Assembly (NCBI GenBank): GCA_963920705.1
Contig: OY987230.1
Location: 8,503,185 to 8,567,184, forward strand
DNA: 64,000 nucleotides
Source of the DNA: Odiellus spinosus
Lineage: Eukaryota; Arthropoda; Arachnida; Opiliones; Phalangiidae
Direction: 5' to 3'
Shown here: piece after piece, positions 24,610-36,339 of the stretch
Numbering within the stretch: the stretch's first letter is position 1
Layout: the number at the start of each line of letters is the position of its first letter
Notes under the pieces: generated by a model
Told to the model about the DNA's origin: nothing
The model's input: the letters and a program-made list of their open reading frames with translations, nothing else
The model's database searches: none
Position numbers and translations under genes: made by a program

Positions 24610-24960
24610 CGTGCGATCGTAGAAATGTTATATTCGTCGATGTCCGGTCGGTTCGACCCTTGACGGGTTCGCTGGACGAATCCCGCCGAGACTGAAAGTA
24701 TTTTTTTAAAAGGAATCGTCTTGTCCCGGTGATACAAGACTCGCGCGCGAAAATGTCAACACGCTACGCTGGACGTTGATGGGGGAAGTCTTCGAGCCGA
24801 CGCCACCACGGCCAGTAACGTTGTACTCCTGGATTTCCGACAACGAGAACGAGAATTTGTTTTCTCCGTAGTTTCCACCGACACGCGACTCGACTTCGCC
24901 GCTAGTCGCCGCCACTATGCAGGGGTCGATAATCTTGAGAAGGATGAAAAATAAGAGGGG
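24610..24960 (-). promoter_or_regulatory. CpG-rich stretch upstream of the orphan exon
   Basis: This stretch is much richer in GC and CpG than its surroundings (for example TCGCGCGCGAAAATG near 24742). It lies directly upstream of the candidate ATG at 24609, as a promoter/5' UTR would. Both strands are open over parts of it, but no known domain is visible. Confidence 0.4.
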
Positions 24961-25156
24961 GTCTGATATTAAGGTTCAATCGCGTTGGGGATAAATCATA
25001 CATAATATCTGTAAAAAAATTGTATCTCGACGTAAACAATTAATATATTCTAAATTTCAACACTCATAATGATAAGTTAATTACCTGTAGTTTTTGGAAT
25101 AGTTCGATTAACTAATTTTGCTTACCTGGAGGTTTATTATCTTAAACTTTTCGCCA

Positions 25157-25182
25157 ATTAATTAATTAATTAATTAATTAAT
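25157..25182. repeat. (TTAA)n microsatellite
   Basis: AATT/TTAA repeated about six times. It would also be a hot target for TTAA-specific elements. Confidence 0.85.
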
Positions 25183-25553
25183 AGGATAGAACTAAAATTG
25201 TTTCTCAATTATTAAAGGGATAGTCGCGCAAGTTGGTGAAAATTTAAATTGACAAAATTTGGAGGCACTAGTTATGGGGAACAAAAAAAATTAAGAAAAC
25301 TTAAAGGTTGTACCAGAGTGACCTTTCATAAAGGGAGAGTGCAGTCCGTCAACAATTAACAAACACAATAGAATCCCTCATTTTTTGCGTCTATATTTGG
25401 TTTAAATCTTTGCGAATAGTGGTACGGGGGTCATCCATAAAATGTCGAGGGTTTTTCCCGATTCTTGTATGTTCAATTTCATCATTTCATCAATATACCT
25501 CTGTATGTAACTAGTTATAATCCGTCAAAAATGTCGTTTTTTATATTAATTAC

Positions 25554-26108
25554 TTATGTGGCATAATCATACAAGTAATACATTAAAATTAATGAAATTT
25601 TCCTTAATTCGTTCTAGTTCTTTCTATGTTAAACAATAAACATAGCAAAGAACGTTTATAATCTCCAAATATCTTATCTCTAAACCATATAATCATTAAA
25701 TTAGGCCTTGTTAGGCTTAATCGACGTTTGAATTGAAGCTCCTAAAGCCTCGCGATATGCTGAACCGTTATCGCAATATAAAAATATATTCAAACAAATT
25801 TCAAAACTAAAACTAGCTGCCAGATTTTGATTTGAAATAAAAACTCGCAGCTTATTTTGAAATTAAAAATCAAGCGTAGTTTGCAATGAAGTTTAACATT
25901 GTATATCTAACATTGCGTGTACGTTTTAGGGTTCTCGACCGACTGACAGACAGACGCACCTAAGAAGTATATATTTCGAATTTTATAGGTACGTCTCTCT
26001 GTCAGTCGGGAACGGAAAAGTTTATAACTACGTTAGCAAATGAGAAAAGCTGAAGTTTGATTAAATTCAGTAATTTTAATAAATTACCTATATGACTATG
26101 CCACATAA
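25554..26108. mobile_element. TTATGTGGCATA-ended element
   Basis: TTATGTGGCATAATCATACA ... TATATGACTATGCCACATAA, inverted arms of about 45 bp, 555 bp. A smaller inverted pair (25928-26012; CGACTGACAGA / TCTGTCAGTCG) lies within it. Confidence 0.65.
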
Positions 26109-26296
26109 CTAATATATACCAAGCTAATTTCATTTTTTGACCAAGTATACAGCCCTGACCTCAAAATTTTACAATTTAACCTTTTAAATAATGGTTTTAA
26201 AGTCTCTAGGATAATTTGAAAGTTATTCAACGAGAATGCCGATACTTAAACGAAATTTTTTAACTTGAAGTTGTTTTGGAGCTAGGCACGTTTTAA

Positions 26297-26424
26297 AGGG
26301 AAGGTGAAGTAGAAACACACTTTCGTAAAATATGTAAATATGATCCACATGGCTTCGTAAAAAAATAAAAAAAAAAAATGGTGACATCCTAACTTTAAAG
26401 TTTACTTTCTTATTCAATCTCCCT
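26297..26424. mobile_element. Small TTAA-flanked element, 128 bp
   Basis: TTAA then AGGGAAGGTGAAGTAG; the right end is TTATTCAATCTCCCT then TTAA (26425-26428). Inverted ends are imperfect. Confidence 0.55.
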
Positions 26425-26439
26425 TTAATTTATTTTTGT

Positions 26440-26880
26440 ATATTGAATGTTTAAATGAGAGCGGAAATAAAATTACCGTAATATCAGTTCCTTTAATTCT
26501 CGCTCCTCTGGAAACTGTAGCTCCTCGCGGCGATTAAAAGGAGGAGTGAAACGCAAAGAATCGGAAATGACGTAACTGGTTTCTGAAGATCCTTACTTAA
26601 GGCTGGCGGTGGAAGAAAAACGTGCCGGAACGCCAGAATGGCTATTTAATAATGGCCGTAAATTTTCTTTTTGGCGGCTGTAGGAATAAAAGCTCGCGAT
26701 CTTTTTAAAAAGGACCACGAGCTTAGTTTTCTCGAGAGCGAATGGGATCCGGGTGTTGGGGAAACCGTTTTACTTCGTCCACATTTCTTCATTAGCGTGG
26801 CTTTTTGGGAAACTGTTGGACGATTTACTCGTTTACTTCATTTTCCGTCTGAAATAAAAATAAAGAAAAAATTATAAGAA
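26440..26880. other. Non-repetitive GC-richer stretch, not assigned
   Basis: Contains TGACGTAA and CTCCTCGCGGCGATTAAAAG and no repeat copy elsewhere in the window. Only a short plus frame (26671-26877) is open. It may be a conserved non-coding block. Confidence 0.25.
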
Positions 26881-27171
26881 AAATCGTTAAAGTAATGGTA
26901 TAAGTTGGAAAATGAATTTTAATGAGCTAACCCTTCCTGAAAAAGGGTATGAAAGGGTGGAACCGATTTCTTATAAATAAACAAATTCAAGGTTAAATGT
27001 TCCTATGCCTTTTTTAAAGTGAGGATGTCACCGTTTTTTCACCATACTGATTAAGTAGTATCACCAGAAATTTTGGTTTTCAAAAATTTCGAAGATGGTG
27101 ATTTTAAAATATTCGTTTTTACTGTCGCGGTAATTTGAATATCGGTTTAATTTTACCTTATTGAGACAAAA

Positions 27172-27429
27172 GCTACTAGCATTTCTTAATCGATTTGAAA
27201 CAGTAAAGTCAAAACGATATTCAAATCGCCTGGAATCGTTTTAAGCGTCACGTGTTCACAAATTATCTATTTATAAATCGATTTATTGTAGCTTCATCTA
27301 TCGATTGCTGAAACCGAATCAATATGAAGCTGGTTCCCGAAGCAGTTTCGAGAGATCGAATCAAATAGATTCGATCAAAGACGGTTTCAGTGAAACTTTT
27401 TGATTAAAAGTTCTAGTATGAACGCGGCT
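27172..27429. repeat. GCGTTCACACT family, right part
   Basis: GCTACTAGCATTTCTTAATC to TAGTATGAACGCGGCT. It provides the empty site for the insertion at 37909. Confidence 0.7.
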
Positions 27430-27914
27430 ATATAATGTCAACGAAGTTTTTTTTTTTTTAATTTTCTTGTCTGCGAACAGCCTCTTAAATAATTAGTTCC
27501 ATAGTCGCAGATTATCAAAACAGGTAGACGTAGCAAAAATGAAATTTGCGAATGTATATATACTTTTAATGCACTTATTCACGATGAAATTAAATTAAAC
27601 TTTAAATACGAGGAATTGTAATGTACCATTCCTTTAAAAACGCGGAATTTTTAATGGGCTTTCTCTCTTTCTCCAAACTTTCTTGGAGATTTCAGATTTG
27701 AGGCGTTTTAAATTTTGGCGGGGGCATATGCGTGGTGCACGAAGAGAACGTGTTGTAATTTTAGAAAGATCCAAATTAGATTACTTGCGTATGAGAGGAT
27801 TAAAACCAGATTTAAGAGGGGGTTGCGGAAGGAAAGTTTAAGGACTATAAGCAACAGCTAGATATTACAGCACGCTAAAATATCCAGCGCTTATTTTAAT
27901 TTAAGCACGTTTAA

Positions 27915-28445
27915 AGGGAAATGCAACCTAACAACAAGTGTTTTATCGGTCTATTTATCGTTTAAATAGACCTATTCCACCAATAAAAGAAATTACAAAT
28001 AAATATTAAGCTAGAAATAAATTTAAGATTACCTTGAAAATAGGCTTAGCTGGATTTATCGAGATCCTGCATTCCCCATATCGAGTAATGCCATTTAGAG
28101 ATCGGGGTTTGGACAAAATAATCCACAACTATCAGTTAATCAGTTAATCATAATAAAATAATCGGAAAATTATTCGCGATTACATTGGATTTATCATAGA
28201 CTTTCCTCGAAAAATTTTAAGTTATGAATAAAGGTAAAATAATCAGAAATTTTCTTGTCCAAACCCCGATCTCTAATGCCATTAATTGGTTCAGGATCTA
28301 CATGGATCCAGCTAAGCCAATTTATGATGGAAAGTTTTAAATTTATTCCTAGTTTAATATTGATTTGTAAATTGTTTCACTGACGGATTAGGCATATAAG
28401 CCTAATCCAACGATAAAAAAACACTTGTTAGGTTTCATTCTCCCT
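27915..28445. mobile_element. TTAA-flanked MITE with long inverted ends (family 2), complete copy
   Basis: TTAA (27911-27914) then AGGGAAATGCAACCTAACAA; the right end is TTAGGTTTCATTCTCCCT followed by TTAA (28446-28449). The arms are about 150 bp and end inward at GGCTTAGCTGGAT / ATCCAGCTAAGCC. The hAT copy at 28096-28275 splits the middle. TTAA plus AGGG ends recall Kolobok or piggyBac; the superfamily is not assigned. Confidence 0.88.
28096..28275. mobile_element. hAT MITE family 1, copy 3 (nested in a TTAA element)
   Basis: TAGAGATCGGGGTTTGG ... CCCCGATCTCTA, 180 bp, with a perfect 8-bp duplication ATGCCATT. It interrupts the TTAA-flanked element 27915-28445, so it is younger than that element. 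Confidence 0.95.
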
Positions 28446-28796
28446 TTAAATGGAAAGTACTGCGTTAAAATTACATGTTCTTTCGCCAAAATTTCATTTT
28501 ATTATTTTCGAATTTATCCTTTTTGATGACGTCATAGTTTTGGCCAAAAATCAGCAGTGGCAGATTTCGTTATATTTTTATTTTAATTAATCATACGCTG
28601 ATTACAAAAATCATTTATCAAGCCGTATCCAGAGCTAGTTTTGAAAGCACTGGCTTTAGTTTTGACTTAAAAGATCACGACGTCTTATTATTGTCATCAA
28701 AAGCTCATTAACTTATTACAGAAAATTAATTGACGCCACAGTAGCATAACCATATCTAAGCAAACTGCAAATTGTACGCCTAAAACCCTTTTCAGA

Positions 28797-28925
28797 CGAG
28801 GCTTAAATAGCCGGTTTAATCAGATTTAACCGTGGTTTAATCACAATTAACCGATGTTTATAGAACTGAGAAGTCTATGAAAACCTCGGTTAAATCTGAT
28901 TAAACCACGGCTAAGTCTGAAGTGG
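28797..28925. repeat. Inverted repeat GTTTAATCAGATTTAACC
   Basis: CGGTTTAATCAGATTTAACC and GGTTAAATCTGATTAAACCA are inverted about 40 bp apart, with outer TTTCAGAC/GTCTGAA ends. Confidence 0.55.
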
Positions 28926-28959
28926 GTATTTAGGTTAGACCGAGGGGGCAGACACTCGC

Positions 28960-29110
28960 GAACTCAGGTGTTAAATTTTTTAACTCTTTGCAATATCAAA
29001 GCTGAACTCAGAGTTCATAAGAGTTCGAACTCAATGCACTGTCAAAGCTGAACTAATTGAACTCAGGTGTACAGCGAATTCAAGAGTGTCTGACCCCTCG
29101 GGTTAGAGTG
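28960..29110. repeat. GAACTCAGGTGT repeat block, also at the left edge
   Basis: AAGAGTTCGAACTC, CTTTGCA and GTGTCTGACCCCTCGGG-type words recur here and at 1-70 (AGAGTTCGAACTCTTTGCAT). Confidence 0.45.
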
Positions 29111-29504
29111 AACAAGCTCAGGGAATAGTAAACTTCTTGGAATCTTTTATTATTAAAAAACGCGTAATATTGAGTTGTTTGATCATCTCTTTAATTATCT
29201 TCGTTGGTAATTAGTCGGTCACGAAATGCCGTACGTATAATAAAAAGGAGCTTAGTCTATTGTTCGCTTGTTTTTCTAAAGCCGATTGTTCATATACGTG
29301 TATATTGAGAGACATAAGATCCGGGTAATGGTCGAGTATTACGAAATTAGCTAATTTGGGGGCCTTCGTCATGTTTTACCGTCTTGTTTCCTTATCTCTT
29401 CATTCATAATTATAAGGCAAATGGGTGAAAGCGGAGGTCAAAGGCCAACTATACCTCTATAATCCACTCATCTTCATTTCTTTAATCTCCGAATAAACAC
29501 TTAA

Positions 29505-29991
29505 AGGGAAACTTGGAGATAAAAATTGAACAACTTTTGAATTTATTTTCGGAATCATCATGCCAAAAAACGTATTTGAGAATTTTAAAAACAATTTTTA
29601 GACACGTTTTTGGTGTTTAAATTAATTTAATTAAGTTGGGTAAAGTTTGAATAAAAGTAAATATAAATTGGGGCCAAACAGCCTTGAAGAGGGCTTGCAA
29701 TGTCTTGCCATTAAAAGAATAGGCCGGCGTTTGACGCCCAAGACGTTGGTCATCAAACGCCGGCGTATTATTTTAACGTTAGGGCATTACAAGCACTGCT
29801 TAAGGCTGAAATAATATGATTGGCCCGAATTTATATTTACTTTGATAGAATTTTTACCAAACTTTAGAAATTAATTTAAACACGAAAAACGTGTCTAAAA
29901 ATAGTGAAAAATTCTCGATTACGTTTTTTGGCATCCGGTGATTCCGAAAATAAATTCAAAAGACGTTATATTTTTAGCTTCAAGTTTCCTT
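29505..29991. mobile_element. TTAA-flanked palindromic element, 487 bp
   Basis: TTAA (29501-29504) then AGGGAAACTTGGAG; the right end is CTTCAAGTTTCC followed by TTAA (29992-29995). Inversion extends almost to the middle, where GGCCGGCGTTTGACG and ATCAAACGCCGGCG form the tip. The candidate open frame inside (29904-30134) is a by-product of the palindrome. Confidence 0.8.
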
Positions 29992-30239
29992 TTAAATCAT
30001 TATTTAATACCCGCAGCATAAAAACGCTTATAGTATATACTGAAAGTAATTCACGGGAGAGGGGCTGGATAAAGGGATTTTGTGCCAAAACCGGGCAAGA
30101 TAATATGTCCTCATTAATTCGGCTACTACTATAACAGGTAGAACAAACCTCCCTTAATATATTTCAAACCTATAGCAACAAAACCAGAAGATTTAACTAT
30201 CTCATGGAATAGACAACTTCATTTAGAAATGAACTCCCT

Positions 30240-30306
30240 TATTATTATTATTTTTTTTTTAATTAACTGATATTTGTGGATTATTTTGTCCAAACCCCGA
30301 TCTCTA
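30240..30306. repeat. Solo 3' fragment of hAT MITE family 1
   Basis: It ends GTCCAAACCCCGATCTCTA and keeps AATTAACTGATATTTGTGG, but the left end is absent. Confidence 0.6.
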
Positions 30307-30760
30307 TTTTTATATCACAATATTTTAAAAACAAATATTGGACGATTAAAACTCCTACGAGGGTTAATTGCGAAGGATCGTTTCACCGTCACTTTAAAAA
30401 CCTAGATAACTTCGAAGAGAGTGCGTGAAAGGTTTCTGCCAACGACTAGTCCGGCTTCGTATTAATTAATTTACAAAGAGAAAACATTAAAAAGCGCGCC
30501 GCTTCCACGCGGGTAAAATACTTTAATTTCATAAGTATTTGTCAAACGCGCAGAGAGAGTCAGATCAAAAGGAAATCAGTTAGCGAAGACGGTCGGTCGG
30601 AAATTTCTCAAAGACAAAGTGATGAAAGAGAGTGCGTTTATGAGAAAGAGAGAGAGAGAAAACAACTATCATCAAGGAGATAGAAGCCCGCCGCTTACCG
30701 ACAAAGGGCTAGTCTTATGGAAAATTGTATATTTGATAATAGTTGGTATTATAAAAAGTT

Positions 30761-31458
30761 TATCAATTTATTCCATAAAAGTAAACAACACCCCGTAACT
30801 TAATCAGCAAAGGTCTAGGTAATTGTACCGACAGATTCTAATTCGAGACACTAGCGGCCGCGGTCGATGTAAATAGTGAAATAGGAAGAGCAACTCTTTG
30901 AAGAAATTCCGGAGTTGGGGTAAAGACGATATAGCCAAGCGCGGCCCGCCTAAATTCCGTCCCTCTCTCCCGACTCAAAATATCGAGGAAGAGTCCAAAC
31001 CACTCGAGCCAGACAGGGGTGATGACTTTTTCGCTAATTTTAAGTGATGGCAGAAATAGATGAACCGAAATTATCAACGAGAGCTTAGATTGGGAAATGC
31101 ATTTTATTTGGAGTGAATGGGGAGGGTAAGCACTGGGGGAATGGGCTTCCTCGGCCTCAATGAAATACCGAGGAGGATCTTGGGAAACTGATCGCCCCAC
31201 GTAGCGACGGCTGCAAACCAAGCCAGGTGGCGCATTCAACGTTTCTCGGCTAGGCGAAATTCCGCGGGGGAGGGGGCTACAACTGTCGTCTAAGAGAGGG
31301 GAAACGGAGAACTTGCCTGTGGCGTTAGAGGAATAGCTCGTTGATAATTTCGGTTCATCTATTTCTGGTGATGGGCTATAGTACATTTAACTGGCCTTTT
31401 GCTGATAGTATTAAGCTATGGGGCGTTGTTTACTTTTGTGGAATAAAGTGATACATTT
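30761..31458. mobile_element. TATCACTTTATTCC element, second copy with nested insertion
   Basis: Left TTTATCAATTTATTCCATAA; right TTGTGGAATAAAGTGATAC, inverted, arms about 55 bp. It carries CTAGCGGCCGCGG as in the first copy (about 9920). The element 31051-31367 is nested inside. A 182-codon minus-strand frame (30838-31386) runs across the nested junctions and has no recognisable domain. Confidence 0.7.
31051..31367. mobile_element. CAGAA-ended element with 7-bp duplication, copy in 30761-31458
   Basis: CAGAAATAGATGAACCGAAA ... GGTTCATCTATTTCTG, about 34 bp inverted ends, 317 bp, flanked by GTGATGG on both sides (31044-31050, 31368-31374). Confidence 0.82.
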
Positions 31459-31585
31459 TTGGTATAGTATAATAAATTAGGACTTTTCGTCACGAAATCA
31501 AGCGACTCGAGCTTGTTTCCACTTTATATCGCGCATAATTAAGCGTTTTTCATCCCTGCACGTGACGTTAAAGGTGACATTTTAG

Positions 31586-31764
31586 CAGAGGTCGGGATTT
31601 GAACAAGATAATCCACAAATTTTTGGTTAAGCAGTTAATTATTAATAATAATCAGTTAAATATTCGCGATTACATTGGATTTATCCTAGACTTCCCGTTG
31701 TTAATTTCAAATTATGAATAAAGATAAAATAATCAGAAATATCTTGTCCAAACCCTGACCTCTA
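31586..31764. mobile_element. hAT MITE family 1, copy 4
   Basis: CAGAGGTCGGGATTTG ... CCCTGACCTCTA, 179 bp, with a perfect 8-bp duplication CATTTTAG (31578-31585, 31765-31772). Confidence 0.93.
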
Positions 31765-32039
31765 CATTTTAGCGCGCTAGCAATTTACGAGCTATGACAT
31801 AGAGAGCAACAATTTCTAGTTAAGCCTTTCCTTTTTTATATAATACCAAGTATTGCATATACAACTTCAATTATAAATGTGCCCCTTCGCAATGAATTGA
31901 GATAATGCATAAACATAAGGAGTTTCGTCTGCTAAACCTCATTTAGCAGTCAAAATCTCCTTAATTTTATGTAGTATACCAGTTCGTTGTCAAAGGATGA
32001 ATTTCTAATTGAGATATGAAATAATTAAGTCTTGAAAAC

Positions 32040-32195
32040 GAGACCAAGAACGAGTTTCAAAACGTTTTTAACCGTTTTCGAAAGGTCAAGATGTAAAATT
32101 CACAAGGTCAATTTTCTTAGAAACCCTTAAACGTTTATTCTAACACTCAAAACGTTTTGAAGACGGTTTCAAACTGGGAGGAGATAGAAGCCGCA
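32040..32195. repeat. GCGTTCACACT family, fragment
   Basis: AACGTTTTTAACCGTTTTCG, GAAAGGTCAAGATG and AGACGGTTTCAAAC are shared with the complete copies. Confidence 0.45.
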
Positions 32196-33221
32196 GTTAA
32201 AAGACAGGTAAAAACATTTTATAAATAACATTCCTTCGGATAAGCGCTTAACGGGTATCTATTTCTTGTAATTAGATTAAAAAAAATCAGTTTATTCGAT
32301 TTAGAACTTGTTTAAAAACTCTCAGTTTTATCTGTTAACCGAACAGGTATCTGGACGCAGTTAGGAGCTCTAAGAAATTCCATTTTTCACACTTTTCTCT
32401 AGGTTTTCGTAGAAAGCCAATAACAATAGGGAGACAGCAAAGAGTCAAAGGGGAAAGAAAGCCTGACGTCATGGAACCCCCTTAATGGGGAGAGCGCTTG
32501 TAAGGGCGAATACTGTAACTCCCCCACTAAGGGGATGACACGGAAGTGAGGAATAGAAACCTCTGACGCATCAATGTCTCCCTCGCTCACTCCTTATAAC
32601 AATACAAGAAGTTAGTCAGACATAAACATTAGGGAAATGGGAGGCAGAAACGTCAATGTTTGCACCCCTCGCAGCTAGCAATATTTTCTCTATAAGTATA
32701 TGTTGTTTAATACGAGGGGTTGACCTCGTAAAAGTTGTAGAATGATTACAACCTTACAACCATAATGTTAAATACGTTCTCAGATACGTAATAAATTTAG
32801 TAAAGTCAAAGCTACGGTTTTGTACACATATCCTCGGTTTACGTATCAGTCGTAAGACTTGTCTTTTGAAGATTTGCTTCGATCCCAAGCGAGGAAAAAC
32901 CGCGTGGACGAAAACCGTTAATTAAAACGAGTGAGTTTTCGGGAAAAGTTATTACCGAGTTTAATTAAAAGAGCGCCTCGAAAACGGAAGACAAATCCCC
33001 CACCGCGCGCGACCGAAACGCGAAAATTGCTAAATATTTACGGTCGGATTTTTATTTCCCCCGATTTTTCTCAGAAGAAAGGCATATCTGTATATAAACA
33101 GGAGTATATAAGAAACCCTCTTTGAGGATGAAGTATGATAGTGCTCTTATACTACTAACGTTAAAACTCGCGAAAAACAGGATGCTGATTATTCACTAAT
33201 ATTGAATTCCACTGGGTGCTC

Positions 33222-33387
33222 TAGAGGTCATGCTATGGACAAGATATTTCTGATTATTTTAAATTTATTCATAATTTGGGAAGTCTATGATAAATCCAAT
33301 GTAATCGCGAATATGTAACCGATTATTATTAATAATTAACTGATTAACCATATATTTTGGATTATCTTGTTCAAACCCCGATCTCTA
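33222..33387. mobile_element. hAT MITE family 1, copy 5 (inverted, 13 bp shorter)
   Basis: TAGAGGTCATGCTATGGACA ... CCCCGATCTCTA, 166 bp, opposite orientation to copies 1-4. The flanks GGGTGCTC and GGGTGTTC differ at one base. Confidence 0.9.
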
Positions 33388-33604
33388 GGGTGTTCTAGAG
33401 CAAGGGAAATCATTCGGAGAGCAAATTTTAGATTCCAAGCGCTCTTGAGGCAAGTTTTTTTTTTTTTTTGCTCCGTCTTTTTCGAGAGAGCAATCGAAAA
33501 AGATCCCTTTTTCACATATCAGGAAGCCCACCCATAAATTTCAATTCCTTATGGGAAATATGGTATTATTTTTTGCAAAATATAGGATTATACAGGACAC
33601 AAAA

Positions 33605-33767
33605 TTCAGGATCTCCATGAATCCAGCTAAGCCTATTTTCCGTGTAAGTTTTAAATTTATTTCTAGTTCAATATTTATTTGTAAACTTTTTTACTGATGG
33701 ATTAGGCCTAATTAGACGATAAGGAATCGATAAAAAAAATCACTTGTTATTAGGTTGCATTCTCCCT
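33605..33767. repeat. TTAA MITE family 2, right half
   Basis: CATGAATCCAGCTAAGCC at the left, and AGGTTGCATTCTCCCT followed by TTAA at the right (33768-33771). Matches the right half of 27915-28445. Confidence 0.7.
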
Positions 33768-33803
33768 TTAAAGTTTAGTGTTAGAGTCCGACAGACAGAC
33801 ATT

Positions 33804-34291
33804 AGCCGCGTTTATATTAGGCCTTGGAATCGATTTAAACCGTTTCAAAACGTTTCGCTAGAGTCGTGTGAATGGGAAACCGTCTTTCTCGAATCGATTT
33901 GATTCGATTTCTCGAAACTGCTTCCGGAACCAGTTCCATACCGATTCGGTTTCAACAACCGATATATAAAGCTACGATAAATTGATTTATAACGATAATG
34001 CGTGGACACGTGACGCTTAAAACGAATCCTGGCAATTTGAATATCGGTTTCATTTTACCGTTTCAAACCAATTAAGAAATACTAGTGTGACCGAAGCTAA
34101 TGTTACATAAGATGCGTTCACACTTGAAACTTTGAAACTATTTTCAACCGTTTTGGGAAAGGTCAAAACGAAAACATTTAGGGTCAATTGTAGAGATTTT
34201 CGCGTAAAATAAAGGTTTTGGTTTGAAAAATCGATTTGAACCTTCGAAATAGTTTGAAAACGGTTGCAAAGTGTCGAGTGTGAACGTAGCT
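33804..34291. mobile_element. GCGTTCACACT family, complete copy
   Basis: AGCCGCGTTTATATTAGGCC ... AGTGTGAACGTAGCT, 488 bp, with the family's GGTTTCAACAACCGAT and ATCGATTTGATTCGAT words. Confidence 0.7.
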
Positions 34292-34299
34292 ATAAGGAA

Positions 34300-36250
34300 A
34301 AGTATATTTTTATGATTTTTGCAACAAGATAATTTTAACTTAAATTATAGTCCATCAGTGAATTAAAATGAAAGTACCTAGTTCGAGTTTTTATCAATTT
34401 GAATTTAAAATGAATATTAGTCAGAATAAATTCATGATGAACGAATTTCGGGCAATATTTTTTCCAGTTTTGCGGGATAATATATTACGATTTCAGAGTT
34501 CCTTGAATAAAATAAATATTTATCGAAGTGGCAATCAAGACATGGGAATGAAATGAAATCTAACTATTTATCATCAAACTCTATCTGGCAGGATATGTAC
34601 CAATCTCCCACCACTTTTCAAACCACCATACTTTTACTTTTCCCACGTGAAAAGGAAAATATTGATTCTGAATCTCTCAACCGACCAAAATGAGGAAAGA
34701 AATTTTCACGTTCGAGTCTAAAAATTCAGTACCACTATAAAGCTACACGCTGAACGTTAGGGACGTTAAAGAACAAGCCTCTCGTGAAAATCGGTACTCA
34801 ATCATTGCACAGTTATAATCAAAAACATCCTAACTTATTCCAGAAAAGTATTACGCGAAAAGCGTAGTTTCCACTAGCGCGTAATAATGGAAACCAAACT
34901 TAGAGTCTGGCGTAAAAGTCGAGCTCGGAATTTGTAAAACTTCTTATTAATTGGAAAGATCTATTGAATTTAATTCAGATATTAACTCGTTTGCTAAAAA
35001 ATAGACCATTTATTAATCCATTTAACTTATCCAAAGATAAAATTAAAAATAATCTCTTTTATCCGAAAATGGCAACTTATTCTAGAATATTATCCGAGTT
35101 ATACGTTCGGGTAAGAACAACTTAAAAAAATATTTTCCTCAAAATTTAAACCTAAAAGTTTGGTTTTACTGTTTTATTTATTATATTCGAATTTTAAGTA
35201 AATTTTAAATATATTTCTTTAATTTTCCTCGAATTCTAAGAATGTGAATTTTCTTATCCATTGTTATACGTTTTAATTCGAGTAACTTGTTAATAGATAA
35301 AGCTTCGAGCGTTATTTTCGGATAAACCCTATCCATTTAACTTCTATCTGAATTTACGACTTCCATTTGTTTATTCACAAACAATCAGCCCGAAAATAAA
35401 ATATCTCGAAAATTTTGAAAAACAGAAGATAATGACTATCCGATTTCGAGCACTACGTAAGAGAGCCGATTCATTACAGACACTCTAGCGGCTGCGGTTG
35501 TAGTAAATATTGAAACCCGAATCACAAAAAAAAAAAAAAAAAAAAAAAAAATCAAGATAAATTCCTTAGATAATCAACAAATATATAAATATAAATAATT
35601 TAATTGAACTAATTATGCCACAGTTGTTTTTAAAACAATATCGCATAGTTCGGCAGCCTGAATGCTTCCTGAGGAAGAGACCAAATTACCAGAGCGTAAA
35701 AGGGGAGGTAAGTTAATTTTTTAGTCTCACGCCTGCTAGAGTTTGGTAAGATATGAAATACAATTTGCATTTATGCTTAGATCGTTACCCTAAGATGGGA
35801 GTTTACTACTTTTCTGGAATAAGTTATGTACTTTTGTTAAAATTAAATTATGAACTTTACAAAATATGAAAATTTACATATTTTAGGACTTTTCAAATTT
35901 GAACTGGAATGAATTTTGAGTAGCATTTTCGGAAAAATCATTTTACCACCCAAGTAAAAATAAAATAATTTATAGTCATTCGAATTTTTGTAAAACAAAC
36001 ATTTCCTAGAATACTATGACATCACAATGGTCGCCTGGCAATTGGTTATCAACTTCTCCCAAAGTCTGGCACGTAATTTACGGTGGGAGGGACCTTTTTC
36101 GTAAAAGCTCTTAATCCTGAAAGCTCTACCATTCATTTTAAACTGCTCGTTAACAACGTTTTTCCCACATTATATGTTATCAAGCTGGAAAATAGTATAA
36201 TAGGATCTAGGGTCTAGGTGCGCGATGACATTATATATTATAATGAATAA
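34300..36250. other. Gene-free stretch
   Basis: AT-rich with a poly-A run at about 35527-35552 after CGGTTGTAGTAAATATTGAA, perhaps the tail of a retroposed fragment. No supported gene. Confidence 0.5.
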
Positions 36251-36339
36251 TCATTAAATACAATTAATAGACCGTCAAAAACATGGTGAAAGTAAGGAAT
36301 TTAAACAAAACACAATATGCCAGAAGCCCTTATTTTCAC

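Noticed and set aside
29904..30134. 76-codon plus-strand frame
   Set aside because: Most of it lies in the arm of the TTAA palindrome and it has no recognisable motif.
30838..31386. 182-codon minus-strand protein
   Set aside because: It runs across the borders of two nested inverted-repeat elements and shows no domain.
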